DNA of 64,000 nucleotides, from assembly GCF_002878395.1 (NCBI RefSeq), contig NW_025825704.1, forward strand, positions 1,480,407 through 1,544,406, given 5' to 3'. The translations under genes were made by a program, and so were the position numbers. Shown in pieces: positions 33,579-45,836 of this stretch. Source of the DNA: Capsicum annuum. Its lineage: Eukaryota; Streptophyta; Magnoliopsida; Solanales; Solanaceae. Under the pieces are notes generated by a model. It was given only the letters and a program-made list of their open reading frames with translations, did not search any database and was not told the origin of the DNA. Position 1 is the first letter of the stretch, and the number at the start of each line of letters is the position of its first letter.

Positions 33579-35515
33579 TGTAATTACCCTTTAGGTCATT
33601 TTTCATATTTCTGTTTATCTTTGTCGTTAGGGCTTGTCCATAGCTTCCCCAAGTCACCTATGAATTACTAAGACTGACGATTTGGTTACCAAGCAGTTCG
33701 TTTGTTTTTAGAGCCAATTCTCTGTTTAGAAGTCTTCATTGTTTTCAAATATCACAAGTGAAAACATTAGTAAAACGATCTCGGATGTGAATTCCAACTG
33801 CACTAGCAACTCTAGAATATTGATTTTAGGATAGGTAGACATTTGGTTTGGATCCAAATGCACCCGAGCTCAATTTGACCTATTGATCAAAAAGTTAGAA
33901 ATTTAGAAATGTGGGTGTCGAACCCACATTTGGTTGATCTGACCTTGGATGGAAAATCCAACTTTGCCAATGCGTCAGAAATATCGAATTTAGTGGGGTT
34001 ACATAGTTTATTTGCAAAAATCAGATTCTGAACGAGTCCCGAGGCTTTAGACAAAACTTGGGAAAATTCTAAGTTTCAGCTTTTGTTTGAGAGGGCAAGG
34101 GGCAGCGCGATCGCCCTTGTGCAATCGCGGCCCATAGATGGTGATCACTGTATCTCCTTGCCTGGAGGTCCATAAACAGACCCCATGATCACAATTTGGG
34201 TCATTTTTCTTTCACCCTTGAGAGCCAAAACCCAAAAATGAGTGTGGTAACTCAAAATTGATCATTGTAGGTGACTTGGGAGCTTGATTATCATCTATTA
34301 TCACGAATATCTTTTGATTAAAGGTAATATTTCATCACTTTCTTAGTTTAGACTCAAAACTCTCAATTTAGTTTAAGGCTTGATTTTAACCCCACATAAG
34401 CTTTTTTCACCCATTTCTTGAGGGTTATGATTCCTTGTTCATGTATGAACATTGGGTTACCTCAAAAATGTGTTTTCCATACGTGGGACCTACTTGGAAT
34501 TTTTGGTATCGTTCTTAGACTCGAAGAAAAATGGTGCAATATGGGTATTGATAGACTCGTATTGATGAGTAGATTATGATTTTGATAGTGCAATGGCATT
34601 TTGGAGATTGAAAAGTGAAGATAGACATGTGGTGAATGATGTATGGTTTTGCGGTATGGCTTTGAGTTAGGCTTTTGTCTACTCTTCTCTGTAGATGATG
34701 TGTGATATATATTACATGTGAATATGAATGTTAATTTTGATTATGCATAGGATGACTTATTATTGAATATTGAAGTTTGGGAATTAGATAAGGGTTGTGA
34801 CCCGTAAGTTGATATGTGTAACACCCTTTTTGAATCCCTTTGCCCTCTCCCTAGATTGGGCTAATTTATAGAATAGGAATGATATAATGCTAGGTTTGGG
34901 ATGTAGTTTAAGTGTTGGAATTATGGTTAGAATGATTAACATTAGTTGAGCTAGTCTAATGATCTTGAAATCGTAGCTTGGGTAGAATTGATATAAATGC
35001 CCATGTTTCTAGTTGAAATTTCTATCTTAGGATTGGTTTTGGCTTACTTGACATCTAGAAGTTGAAATAGATATCTTAGCCTAGTTTGGGGCATAGATTG
35101 CCTAAATGTGGAAATTGAGGATTAGAAGTGGGATCGTTCAGCCCACTTAGTCTAAGACTTGTGTTAGCACTTGTGGACTTGTGTTAAGCTTACTTAAGAC
35201 TATTGAGCCTTTAGAGTCAGCTTACTTCGTGGCTTGGTAAATTGTGATGACCTTTCCCGGATTATGATTATTGTCCTATAGATATGATATTTCCTCTTAG
35301 TTATAATATTGGGCCTTTAGAGATGATATTCCCTTTTAAGGGTGATGTTGGGTCATTAGAAATGTTATTTCCTCTTGGACATAATGTTTAGCCCTTAGAG
35401 ATGATATTCCTGCTAGATATCATGATTGGCCTATAGAAATGATATCCCATACCATCATGATCCATGACCTATAGATATGAGATGTCTTATAGATGTGAAA
35501 TACCCATTGATATTA
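33579..35515 (+). repeat. LTR-C, segment 1 (3' LTR of the large-LTR element)
   Basis: Starts tgtaattacc and matches LTR-A from 13702 (shared: gatttggttacc, taacaccctttttgaatc, gatgtgtgatatatatt). Ends at the insertion of a Mutator-like element at 35515. Continues at 36532 and 54883. Confidence 0.88.
35507..35515 (+). other. 9-bp target duplication, left copy
   Basis: ttgatatta. The right copy at 36523-36531 is tttatatta (8 of 9). LTR-A has the empty site, attgatattatgcctcc, near 15650. Confidence 0.85.
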
Positions 35516-36522
35516 GGGGAAAGGACAAAAATAATACTTAAAACTAAAATAATTCCAAAAAACTAGCACCTAAATTTAAAAACCTAGTAAATAGCCACTC
35601 TATCATGGCACTGCTTAGCCCAAGATGTCCACTATCACGACGGCTACACGTACTTCACCTCCCCGTCATTTCTTTTTCTCCCGTGCAACCTCACTTTCCA
35701 TTTTTTCCGTGACTAATTTTTGCACTTTCTTCCTTTTGCACTTTCTTCCAATTTTTGCACTTTCTTCCAATTTTTGCATGGATCTATCAACCAACACTTA
35801 AAAAGAATTGTAATAAGTTTAGTACTTTTCTTTTTTAAAAATTCTACTTTTTTTTACTTTTTTAAACAATTGAGTAATTGTTTTTTTCTTTTTTCAGATT
35901 ATTTTGCATTCACCAACATTATTAAAATAACATACTATTTGTTTTATTTAGTTTTACTTATTTATACAATAAAATACAATATCATATACTTTTAATAAAA
36001 TACAATTGTTAAAGATATATATCTATATATAATAATGATACAATTTCAATATATACACATATTCTATATAATAATTATAGAATTTTTATACATATTTTAT
36101 ACAATTTTTAACTACAATTTTTATTTAGATACATATTTTATACGACTCTATATGGTTTTTTCATGCATTCTAAAAATGTATCAATCTAGTATAAGAGAGT
36201 ATAAATTGAGTATATGGACACTGAAAGTGTATCAATGTAGTATAAAAGTATATTAATGTTTTAGAAAAGAGTATCAATTGGGTCTAGGGACTGCATGTGC
36301 TTGCATAGAATTTCCTTTCTCTTTTTTAAAAAGTGTATCAATATAGTGTAAAAGTGTATCAATTTGGTATAAAAGTGTATCAATTGAGTATAGAGACTGC
36401 ATTTGATCAATTGGGCCAAGTGTCTAAAAAACAGAATTAATTTAGCCTACTGGCTACACCATGTCCACCTTTTCAAATGTGGGCCATTTTTAATAAAAAT
36501 GGGCAGCCCATGTCCTTTTCCC
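35516..36522 (+). mobile_element. Mutator-like non-autonomous DNA transposon
   Basis: 1007 bp between short inverted ends: left ggggaaaggacaaaaata, right end reading gggaaaaggacatgg on the other strand. The 9-bp target duplication is the Mutator hallmark, and the empty site is seen in LTR-A. There is no transposase; the open frames inside (35720-35995, 36035-36256, 36403-36606) are AT-rich and low complexity. Internal words agtgtatcaat recur near 36170-36385. It would need a transposase in trans. The short, simple ends leave some doubt about the superfamily. Confidence 0.82.
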
Positions 36523-36531
36523 TTTATATTA

Positions 36532-36681
36532 TGCCTCCTAGATGTGAGAGGCCTTATATGTTTGAGATGCCTCCTAGAGGTGAGATGTCTCCTATATGTA
36601 AGATGATTGTAGATATGCTTCATATCTTATAGAGATGTTATGCCTCGTGGATGCGTTATGGCCTATAGTTATGAGATGATT
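36532..36681 (+). repeat. LTR-C, segment 2
   Basis: tgcctcctagatgtgagagg onward, matching LTR-A at 15660-15800 and LTR-B at 27163-27290. Ends at the element 4 insertion (target copy tgatt at 36677-36681). Confidence 0.88.
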
Positions 36682-38729
36682 TGACACGACATGAACTAGG
36701 TCCTTGTCGTAATAGGTATCCCATGTCTATCTACAAACGGGGACCACCCCTATTACCAAACCCAACCTCCTAATGTGCATACCATGAAATGGATGAATTT
36801 CGAACGTATAACAAGAAGCGTTGTTGTGTAATCCAAGGCTCTGGTATAGGTCTATGACCGTGACCACCAAAGTGAGCCCAATCTTCCGATACCCAACCGA
36901 CAACCAATAACAAACCAAACCATAATCCAAAACCATAACCATATGAGTTCCAATATAATTCTATAATTTAAAACAAAAAAGGATGGAACAATCATAAATT
37001 CAGTCTAAAGGTATCAACCCTGATACCAATGCCAATAATAAGGATGACACCAATACCGATCCCGTCCATTCCAATCCATAGTAATTTTACAAAGCCTCTA
37101 ACCAAAAGAAAAACAATATCCAGCTTGGACATGACCCCAACCATAGCCAAAACCAATATTCATAAATAAACCAAAGTATGTAAAAATACCCATGATATGA
37201 AATGGAGCCTTCCAGAATATGAAAGCTCACCACTTCAATCCAATAGATAATCCTAATTCTGATCACTAAGTAGGAGGAGTAGAATGACTTATTCCTGCAT
37301 TGCGTGGGATACAGCCGCCCAAATAGGGATTAGCAGGTGAACGCTAGCATAAACTTAGGATAAGGATAAAATAATGTCATACAGTAAAAATCAAGTAAAC
37401 CAATCATATGCATAAAAACCATACATATATATATATAACTATGCTGGGAAAGGGAACTAGGTTTAGCATGCCTTTAAACCATTAACCTAGGTATGTTCAG
37501 CTTAACCATCCTAAAACTACCCATGGGCTATATGGGTCTAGTATAACCCCCTGAACGGGACCTGATGTGTGTAACCGCATAAACCAAAGATACCATAAGA
37601 GTAGGGGATTCCCAAGTATACTTTTCTCTCCATGATACATATGTACAGTATACTTAGAGGATTTTCATATACCTCATAGCATCATATAGGGTCACCATAA
37701 CCACCTCTCATGTCGGCAAATATGACTTTCCAGTGTTCGTCCATTGGAAACGAACGTTCACAGTTAGTTATCACACCCCGCCATTATTTCCTAATTAAAA
37801 CCATTTCCAACCAACCAAACTATTATTCCATTATTATTAACCAAAGCTATAAGCATTGGTATCGTTAAACTGATTATAGGTTACAAACAATGTCCTTAGC
37901 TAACCTTTTTATGTAAAGGGATTACCATGTACCCATAGATTACATTATCAAGTTAACTTGGAGGATTTCCATGTACCCTAAAAGTGTTCCATTATTAACT
38001 TTGCTTGGGGGAATCCAATATACCCCACAAGTTGTCATTATCATGTATACTTGGGTGATTCCATTGTACCCTACAAGGAAATTTAATTAACCATAACCAT
38101 GACCACCAAACCTTTCCATTTAACTATTCTAAACTATTTATACCATTTAGGGTTCCATTATCAAACCATATCACGCAATAGTTCTATTAAAAGTCCCATA
38201 TTATGGTAAAAGCATTATCATAGGCATTTTATCAAACATGCTGGGGCTATAGTGTTTCCAAAGCCAATTCCAATTGCCAATTAACCATTCCCATGCAACC
38301 AATTGTCCAAACCACCATTAAATCATGCAAAAAACATAATTAAAACATAGAAAAACCATAACCAAGCATTTAATACCAAAACCCCCAGCATATATTTGAA
38401 AATCCCAAAACCATACAATAATCATGGAATGAAAACATTATATAAAATATGCCTAAAGTTGGAAATAATAATGAGGGAGGATTACATGCCTTAGATACAG
38501 AGATGATGGAGAGAAATTACCCAAACAAGCCCCAAATTTCTTCTCTAGATGAAACCCTATCCTTCTTTTTCCCAAGATCCTTAAAGACAATTAGAGAGAG
38601 TTTCTATGTGTTTTAGATTAGAATAGTAGAGTAAATAGCCTCCCAAGTGAGACATAAGTCATGGGTCCTTAATAGGTTAAGTAGTCTAATGTCCAGATTA
38701 CCTCTCACCATAGGGTACAACCATCCCAT
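36682..38729 (-). repeat. Element 4 left LTR (3' LTR), outer part
   Basis: Begins tgacacgacatg; partner is 52439 onward. It has a TA microsatellite near 37423-37437. Interrupted at 38729 by element 5; cccat (38725-38729) is the target copy. Confidence 0.92.
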
Positions 38730-39918
38730 CGATCTTGGGTGTATTTATACACCTAAGAACCATAACTTACCCATATTTTAGCTAAGTTTGGAGAACAAAG
38801 TGCCTAGTTTCTTATGGTTTTACTCTACTTCTATGTAATTGAGATAACTGATGTGATTCGCATAATTTCAAGTATTAATGAGGTAGATAGAGACATAATA
38901 GGACTATGGAATGCAGATGGAATATGACACAAGAGAGAGTAGCAGTCTGGACCAAATGTGGTGCCTAAAAATCATGTCCAAGACTAATTTGTCATTTAGA
39001 GTTAGTCTAGGGACTTAGAAGGAAATTATGAGGGAAAAGTTATTGAAACTACTTGATGCTGAAATTCACGTATTATTCTATTCTATAATATTTTTGCACT
39101 GAGAGTGGCGGCTTAGCACTAAGAGAGAAATGCAACTTCTTCTTCTCCACCAAAAATTGGGTTCACTTTTTGATATGATGAATATTTCTATTGTGATTTT
39201 TGTTTTACTCATGAGTAGCTACGTTTATTAGTTAGGGTTATGGAAGCCTTTTAGCATACAATCTATTACTTTGGGTTTTTGAATTCATTATGCACTGATT
39301 TGTTTACATCATCTCTCTTCGTTTATCTTGAATTATTGTGGTTGCAAACATAAAGGATGTCCCTTAAAACTCAACTTGTTCGATAGAAAGGTTGAGGTTA
39401 GGAAAAGAGAGTAGTGACAAGAAAATAAGATTGCCAACCCCTATTTCAAATGTTAATTCCTTTACAGGATTAACTACCTGGAGATTTTGTATTGTTTTTG
39501 TAAACACTTTTGATTCGAGAGAACTGAAGTGAATTAGCCCTTACTAGTTGAGAAACACTAGTATTATGTTATTAAATGCAATACGTTTCTCTGTAAGCAT
39601 GATGTATGTATGAACTCGTAAAGCCCATAATTAGAAAGTATTGATAACTACAAGGTGGACATAACCAATCCTAGCTTGCTATTTCTCTGGATTCAAATAC
39701 TACACATCTCTCATTTTGTTACTCTAAAACTATAAATTTATGATCTGAATTAAACCCCCTATTTATTTTATGGAAATGAATGATTAAAAGTCAACTAATC
39801 TACATACAACTTAATTAGCACCATATTCCCTGTGGGATTCGACCCCAACCTAGTTGGGTTATATATTTGACAACGACCACTTACACTCTTGTAAGAGAGC
39901 TGTAATTTAGGCATATCA
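38730..39918 (+). repeat. Element 5 5' LTR
   Basis: 1189 bp, starts cgatcttggg (the TG start has become CG) and ends ggcatatca. Partner 45837-47025. Confidence 0.93.
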
Positions 39919-39923
39919 AATTT

Positions 39924-39941
39924 TGGCGTTGTTGATAGGGA
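39924..39941 (+). other. Element 5 primer binding site, tRNA-Asp type
   Basis: tggcgttgttgataggga, close to the Athila site TGGCGCCGTTGCCGGGGA, which is complementary to tRNA-Asp. Changes are mainly C-to-T or G-to-A. Confidence 0.82.
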
Positions 39942-40049
39942 ATATGGTTGTTGATTGAGTTTATGTGTGTCAATTGACTGTTAGTCAAGTCTTCTTATTT
40001 TACATTTATTTGTTGATTTTGTTTGTTACAGGCTCATTGTTATTTATGC

Positions 40050-41846
40050 TATGAACTAGAAGTTCAGGAGAACCATTATTACCCTTCAATCCTGAACCTT
40101 ATCTCATTGAAAGAATGGCTAACCAATAGAAAGCTGAAAGATTAGCCACTTTGGCTAATTCTCAATTAAATCAATAGAATACAATCTAGAGGAAGAGGAC
40201 CTAGGATATGATGATTTAATTGACCCAGCTAATAGGAGGTGTACAACAGAAGTAGTTGCATTTGTAAATTGAAATTGTCTATTTAGAGGAAGACTAGACC
40301 GCCCTCTGTACAGTTTGATATTGATAATGATGAGGACAATTTAGATGGAGCTGGAGCTATAGGGGCAATCATTCCACAACCACTAGTTCCTGGGGTGAAA
40401 TTCAAAATCACCAGAACTATGATCCAGCTATTAAATTTGAAAGGACTCTTTGGTGGATTACCTGGTGATGATCCAAATCTATATTTGGTGAATTTCATTA
40501 ATGTTTATAAGTAATTTGATAATCCTGGAGTGGGACAAAATTCTATTCATTTGAGATTGTTCCCACTATCTCAATCTAGAGAGGCAACTATGTGGTTGAA
40601 TTAGCTGACTCCTGATTCTATAACAAACTGTAGGCAATTGAAAGGAGCTTTCCTAGAAAGGTTCTTTTCGCCCTCCAGAATATTACAGTTGAGGGATGAG
40701 ATCAGCAACTTTAGGCATTGGCTAATGAAACTTTGCATGAGACTTGGGCAAGGTTTAAAAAAAAGTTGACCCAATGCCCAAATCATAAAATGACTAATGA
40801 ACACTTGATGGAAACATTTTACAGAGCTTTAAACTCACTTATAAAGCCAATAGTGGATAATACTGCAGGAGGAGCTTTTATGGATCTCACCATTAATGAG
40901 GCTATGAATATGTTAGAAAGAATGACTAAGACAAGTAGAGCTTGACATACCAGAGATTCTGTGGTAGCAAGCAATACTAGGTCTAGTGTAATATCAGCAG
41001 AGCAGCGTAGAAGAGAAGAAGAGTGTGATCAGGATATAGCTCACATCAAAACCCAGTTGGATCTTCTCACAAAATATTTGCTATCAAGGAATATAGAAGA
41101 GGTAAAAGTTGTGGGATCCCACGTAAGGGAGCTGAATCAAACACCAAGAAAGAGGCTAACTACTTGTATAACTAAGGGGTTTCTAGAACGGTGGTCAAAG
41201 AAACCAAGGTTGGAACCATCAAGTAGATTGGAAGAATAAAAGTGACAAGAGTGGACTATATGTACCTCCTAGAAGCCATGATAATGCAGCCAACAGTTCA
41301 GCCAAAATATCCATAGAGGACATGATGGAGAAACTATTAAAGAGAGTTGAGGCGACAAATTCTGGGGTGACTATAATAAAGAGTGACATATCTTCCATGA
41401 GTCAACTATTAAATTTACACTCAACTACTATTAAACAACCGAAGCAGCCGATGAGCCAAATAACCACAACATTCAACCAAAGATAGAATAGGACTCTACC
41501 AAGTGATATAATTTAGAATCCGAGGACTGATGGATCGTGTATGGCTAATACCACTAGGAGTGGTAAGATGTTATCTAGTCCAGGATTGAGAGCATCCTCT
41601 CATACTAATGCAGTCAAAATAGATTGGGCGATGGTTGGTGATTCATTAATGGTTCCTGTGGAGTTGGGAGGTTCAGAAAAGAAAAGTGCGGAAATAGAAT
41701 AACCACCTAAGATGAAGCATGTTAGTAATGTGGAGCAAGGCATAAGAAAGGAGGTAAAATTTTCTCCAATTAAAATCCCAAGGCCACCACCTCTATTTCC
41801 ACAACGATTAAAGAAGAAATAAGATAAAGGTAAGTTTAACAAATTC
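40050..41846 (+). pseudogene. Element 5 gag (Athila-like)
   Basis: The N-terminus reads RSSGEPLLPFNPEPYLIERM near 40060-40115. The capsid core follows: LFGGLPGDDPNLYLVNFINV (about 40447), HLRLFPLSQSREATMWLN, GAFLERFFSPSRILQLRDEI, then ETLHETWARFKKKLTQCPNH (40727) and an open piece to 40945. A second piece (40961-41239) has DIAHIKTQLDLLTKYLL, as in Athila Gag tails, and RTLPSD with ANTTRSGK near 41490-41570 leads to the protease. Gag packages the element RNA. Several stops and at least two frameshifts are present. Confidence 0.88.
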
Positions 41847-42430
41847 ATGGCTATGTTGAAGCAATTGATAGTGAACATGTCTTTAGTTGAAGTATTTAAG
41901 CAGATGCCAGGATATGCTAAATTTATGAAAGATCTTGTGATAAAGAAAAGAGCTGTAAGCTACGAACCAGTGGATAATCTCCATTATTGTAGTGTTATTT
42001 CTACAAGGTCACTAGTGCAGAAGATGGTAGACCCAGGAGCATTCACCATCTCTTGTACGATTGGGTATCTGGATTTTACTAAGGCCTTATGTGATCTGGG
42101 AGCTAGCATCAATCTGATGCCGCTAGCTGTTTATGAGAATTTGGGTTTAGGATACCCCATACCCATAAAATATGACTTATAATACTGGATAGATTAGTGA
42201 AAATGCCAGATGGGATTCTACATGATGTACTTATAAAGGTGGCCGATTTTATATTTTCTGCCGACTTTGTAATTCTTGATTGCAAAGTAGACTTTGAAGT
42301 AGCCATAATTTTGGACAGGCCATTCTTAGCAACTGGGAGAGTGTTAGTTGACCTGGAGTTGAATGAGCTAAAATTTAGGCTCAATAGGAAAGAGATTAGT
42401 TTTGAAGTATGTAAATCCATGAAATAACAA
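41847..42430 (+). pseudogene. Element 5 aspartic protease
   Basis: Open piece 1 (41847-42182): QMPGYAKFMKDLVIKKRAVS, DPGAFTISCTIGYLDFTKAL, then the active-site CDLGASINLMPLAVYENLGL. The Asp of D-L-G-A is kept. After a frameshift, piece 2 (42197-42427): [40 protein letters not shown] and [16 protein letters not shown]. This is the Athila-type retropepsin, which cuts Gag-Pol. The best-preserved catalytic domain in element 5. The frame stops at 42425, where RT should follow. Confidence 0.9.
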
Positions 42431-42940
42431 AAAAAGATGAGTTTTTTCTCAGTCGTTGATGTATTTTATAAAGATGAGGTACAAATGGTATCATCGATGT
42501 ATCTTGACAAAACCTGAGTAGACATGATAATCTAGTCGTGCCGCGAAGTTAAATCAAGCACTTCATAAGAGGCAACCCATGATTTTATTCTCATTTTATC
42601 ATGTTAAATAAAAATGCAAAAATAAAAGTTGTGCCACAACCAAAACTACGGTGCTTGGTGGGAGGAAATCCATCCTTCTAACTATTTTTAGTTTTTTTAT
42701 TAAGTGTAGGTGCATGAAGTACTAAGGAGGTGATTGATACCAAATTAAATTTGGAATTGACCCATATCAAATGTGGTAAGTTTAGGAGTAACAAAAACAT
42801 TACAGGTAAGTTAGAGTAGTCAATTGTTAAGGCTCGAGTCATGATTCATATTAGAGTTGTGCCCAAAATTATGTTAATCCGAACCCAAAAGTTTCGCGGT
42901 GTAACCTAATTTTTGTAAATTTCAATAAGGTCTATGGTGG
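42431..42940 (+). other. Element 5: protease to 3' region junction
   Basis: About 90 bases after the protease frame comes gccgcgaagttaaatcaagc (42541) followed by gaggcaaccca. In Athila-like elements, from memory, this lies after integrase, so the missing RT-RH-IN would have been lost in 42430-42540. Confidence 0.6.
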
Positions 42941-43445
42941 TAGCATAGGGGTCGGGCCAATAGGGTATGGACCTTTCCCACTACTTCAATTAGGCGATAG
43001 GGTGTGCAGCACACAAGGCCATGTTGGAAAACTATTGGCGATGCCTAATGTCAAGTATGTAATTGACTATGTGGTACCTAAGTCCCATTGGGCGATCCCT
43101 TGTATGGCGCCTAACACATTGCACACACTCACTGCCTTCCTTAAGTGATGCCAGATGTGGTTGCCAAGCACCATTATGCCATACATTGTGTGGCGCTCAA
43201 GCCTATGTAGCTGATTTCCTATGCGGCGCCTAACTTAAGGTATACAATAACTTGTGCGGTGCCAAAAATACCACACACCCTCGTTGTTCCACTTAGGCGA
43301 CACCTTAGGCGGCGCCTAAGCCCCATTTTACGATCCTTTATGCGATGAAAATATTAGCTTATGTAATGACTTATGCGATGCATACCACACCGCACACGCA
43401 CGGGTTCCCTTAGGCGTTAAGCTTTACGACGCAAACTACTCCAAC
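42941..43445 (+). repeat. GC-rich degenerate repeat block with palindromes
   Basis: About 500 bp in which words like ggcgcctaa, gcggtgcc and ttaggcgac recur every 30-80 bases, including cttaggcg-g-cgcctaag, an 8+1+8 palindrome near 43302-43318. It is far richer in G, C and CpG than its surroundings. No protein frame. Probably structured untranslated RNA of the element. Confidence 0.6.
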
Positions 43446-45825
43446 TCCAACTAAATCCCTAAATTCTCTATTATTTCACCACAAATTGTGCCTTCAACAC
43501 ACTCTTTGTCCTACAAGCTTCTTTAAAACTTTCAAAAACCCAAGAACATTCACTCTCTTTCTTCAATCTTTCATCTTTAAGGTAAGTTTTCTTTTTTTAA
43601 TCCTTGGGTGTCGTGACTTTATGTTGTAGTTGTTAATTGGTTTCTTGAGGATTATAAATTAAATTCTTACCATGGTTATGTCAAAGAAGGGTTTTGAATA
43701 TCTTGGGAATATAAACACCATTGTTGTAGTGGACATCATTGTTGTAGTACTTTGAGCTTTTGTATGTGATTGAATTGTTCATGACTAACGTAGTTAGTTG
43801 TATGGCCATTATTTTACAACTTACTTGATGGAACATGGTGTTGGTTAATTCGTGTGAAAGTGATGGTATTTTGTGTATATTGATTTGTTGAAACTCTAAG
43901 GCATAGCTTTGTTCAAAAATTATTTCATTGAAATAAAATTAGTGGAATTGAAGTGAGTGAATTGTATTATGACTAATGTTGGTGCACCATGTCAAAGTGT
44001 ATGTCAGCGAAGTCTTAGTACCCGACAATAACACTTAATTGGTTTATCCTAACAAATTAAGTGTGGGGTGATGACTTCACCACCTTCATCTTAATTGTAG
44101 TTAGTTTTATTGTGTGTAGCTGACGTGGATGATGTGATGAATACAGGAAAACTGGCTCTGATGATGATCTCCATGCAGGTGGCATAACTCCTAATGTGGA
44201 TGAAGAGTACTACTAGCCAGGTTCTTTATCTTGTTATTTTCACTGGGGACAGTGCCTAGATTAAGTGTGGGTGGCTGGTTACTTTGTTGCTTGTTTTGTA
44301 AGAAATTAGTACCTTCTCCTTAGTATACTTCTTTGATAGGATTAGTTATTTTATTTATGTTGTTTCTTGTTAGATGTGTGTTTAATTTAGTCATAGTTAG
44401 GTGTTTTTCTCGATGAAGGATGGATTATGACTGTCTTAAGAAAAAATTAGTCATTTGTTGCATGTAAATGTTCTTGTGGATCACACGGCATTATAGCATG
44501 AGTATGCAATGGATCATTACATTTGAAACACCTAGGCTTTAGTTGTGACTCTTGTTGTGATTTTTGGTTTTAGTTGAATTCATTTAATTGTTGGGCCGAG
44601 AATCTATAATGCTCCTAATTGAGTTGACCATGTGCCATGAGTGTGTAAGACTGTTGTATATTCCTTATTAAAACTGATGCTAGAACTTGCCTGGTGTGCG
44701 TGCAAAGCAAAATAAGGATTGTGAGTTTAGGAGATGATTTAGGAATTTCTTTGACAGCCATTGTTCATTCCTTCTTTTGACCTACCTATGCACATTATCT
44801 TAGCTAGCCCCGTTGAGCCTTTAGCTTGTTCTTTTCTTAGCCTTATATGTAGCCTAACCCTTTCTTTAATAGACCGTAATTTGATCCAAAAGTTCCTAAG
44901 CGCTTTAATGTAAAATCAATTTGAGTTAGGAGTTTGACAATAAGAGAAAAAGGGTGAAATTGATGCCCCAAAGTCTAGTTATTAGAGTGTGCAATTGATG
45001 TGGTTGGGATAGCAAAAATCATTGAAAAAGTTCCAAATTTTATCCCAGATATGTTACAAGGAACCTGTTTTAGCCCTGGTCCTTCTAGGACATTGTGCAC
45101 CTCAACTAAGGCAAATTGCTCAAGTTGAGGGTGGCTATCATAGGAGTTTGTAATGTGAAATGGGTGCAAAAAAAATATTTGAAAGGCTTGCATACTCCCA
45201 CCATAGTGTTATTAATTGAGTTTAATGGGATGGGGTGAAAACAAAAGATATGGATAGATGAAAGTGGTGTAAATTGGTTGTTAGAAATTGGTCTTAGATG
45301 CATAATGTAGTGTATTAAAGTTCTTGGGGAAGATAGTCACTATTTCTGGCCAAAATAGTTCCTACCTATCCTTTAGCTTGCATTACAACCCATAAAAGAC
45401 CTATTTGAAGCTAATCTTAGCAATCTGATATTAGTGGAGCATTACACTAAAGGCAAGCATATGGTCATCAGTTCTAATTTGAGAATTCTTTTATAAGAGT
45501 GAGCGCAACTTGATTCTTGTACCCATTTTGTTAGAAATTGCATGATTGTGAGTGATTATGGGTAACTTTCTTGTTGTGAGGGCACATGGTTGATGAAGTT
45601 TGGGTAATTTATATGATTTCTTTTCTTAAACAATATGCATGAATTTGCCAACTTAATGAGCCTATTCTTTAGGGTTGGTTTTCTCTAGTAATGATCCATG
45701 AATTTACTTCTTGTTCATAATTATTGTGTGAGCCTATTTGAGCATCTTTTTTTTCCTTCTTGGGTGTTAAGACTTGTGTAGTATGCATACAAGGATAAGT
45801 TTTTCGTGGATAAACAAAGCTTTAA
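43446..45825 (+). other. Element 5 3' untranslated region
   Basis: No coding trace. Contains a donor-like ctttaaggtaagttttc at about 43575-43591 and the phrase acagtgcctagattaagtgt (about 44250), typical of Athila-like 3' regions in my recollection. The open frames at 44975-45193 and 45106-45303 overlap out of frame and look accidental. Confidence 0.55.
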
Positions 45826-45836
45826 GCATGGGGTGG
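45826..45836 (+). other. Element 5 polypurine tract
   Basis: gcatggggtgg directly before the 3' LTR start, tgatcttggg. Confidence 0.75.

Noticed and set aside
35720..36256. Two hydrophobic open frames resembling membrane proteins
   Set aside because: They lie inside the Mutator-like element in T-rich low-complexity DNA; no transposase or other motif.
40283..40498. Minus-strand open frames opposite gag and protease (40283-40804, 41600-41878, 42109-42420)
   Set aside because: They are reverse-frame shadows of the element 5 gag-protease reading on the plus strand.
43575..43591. Splice-donor-like aaggtaagt in element 5
   Set aside because: No acceptor, exon frame or conserved intron was found downstream; kept only as a note in the 3' region entry.
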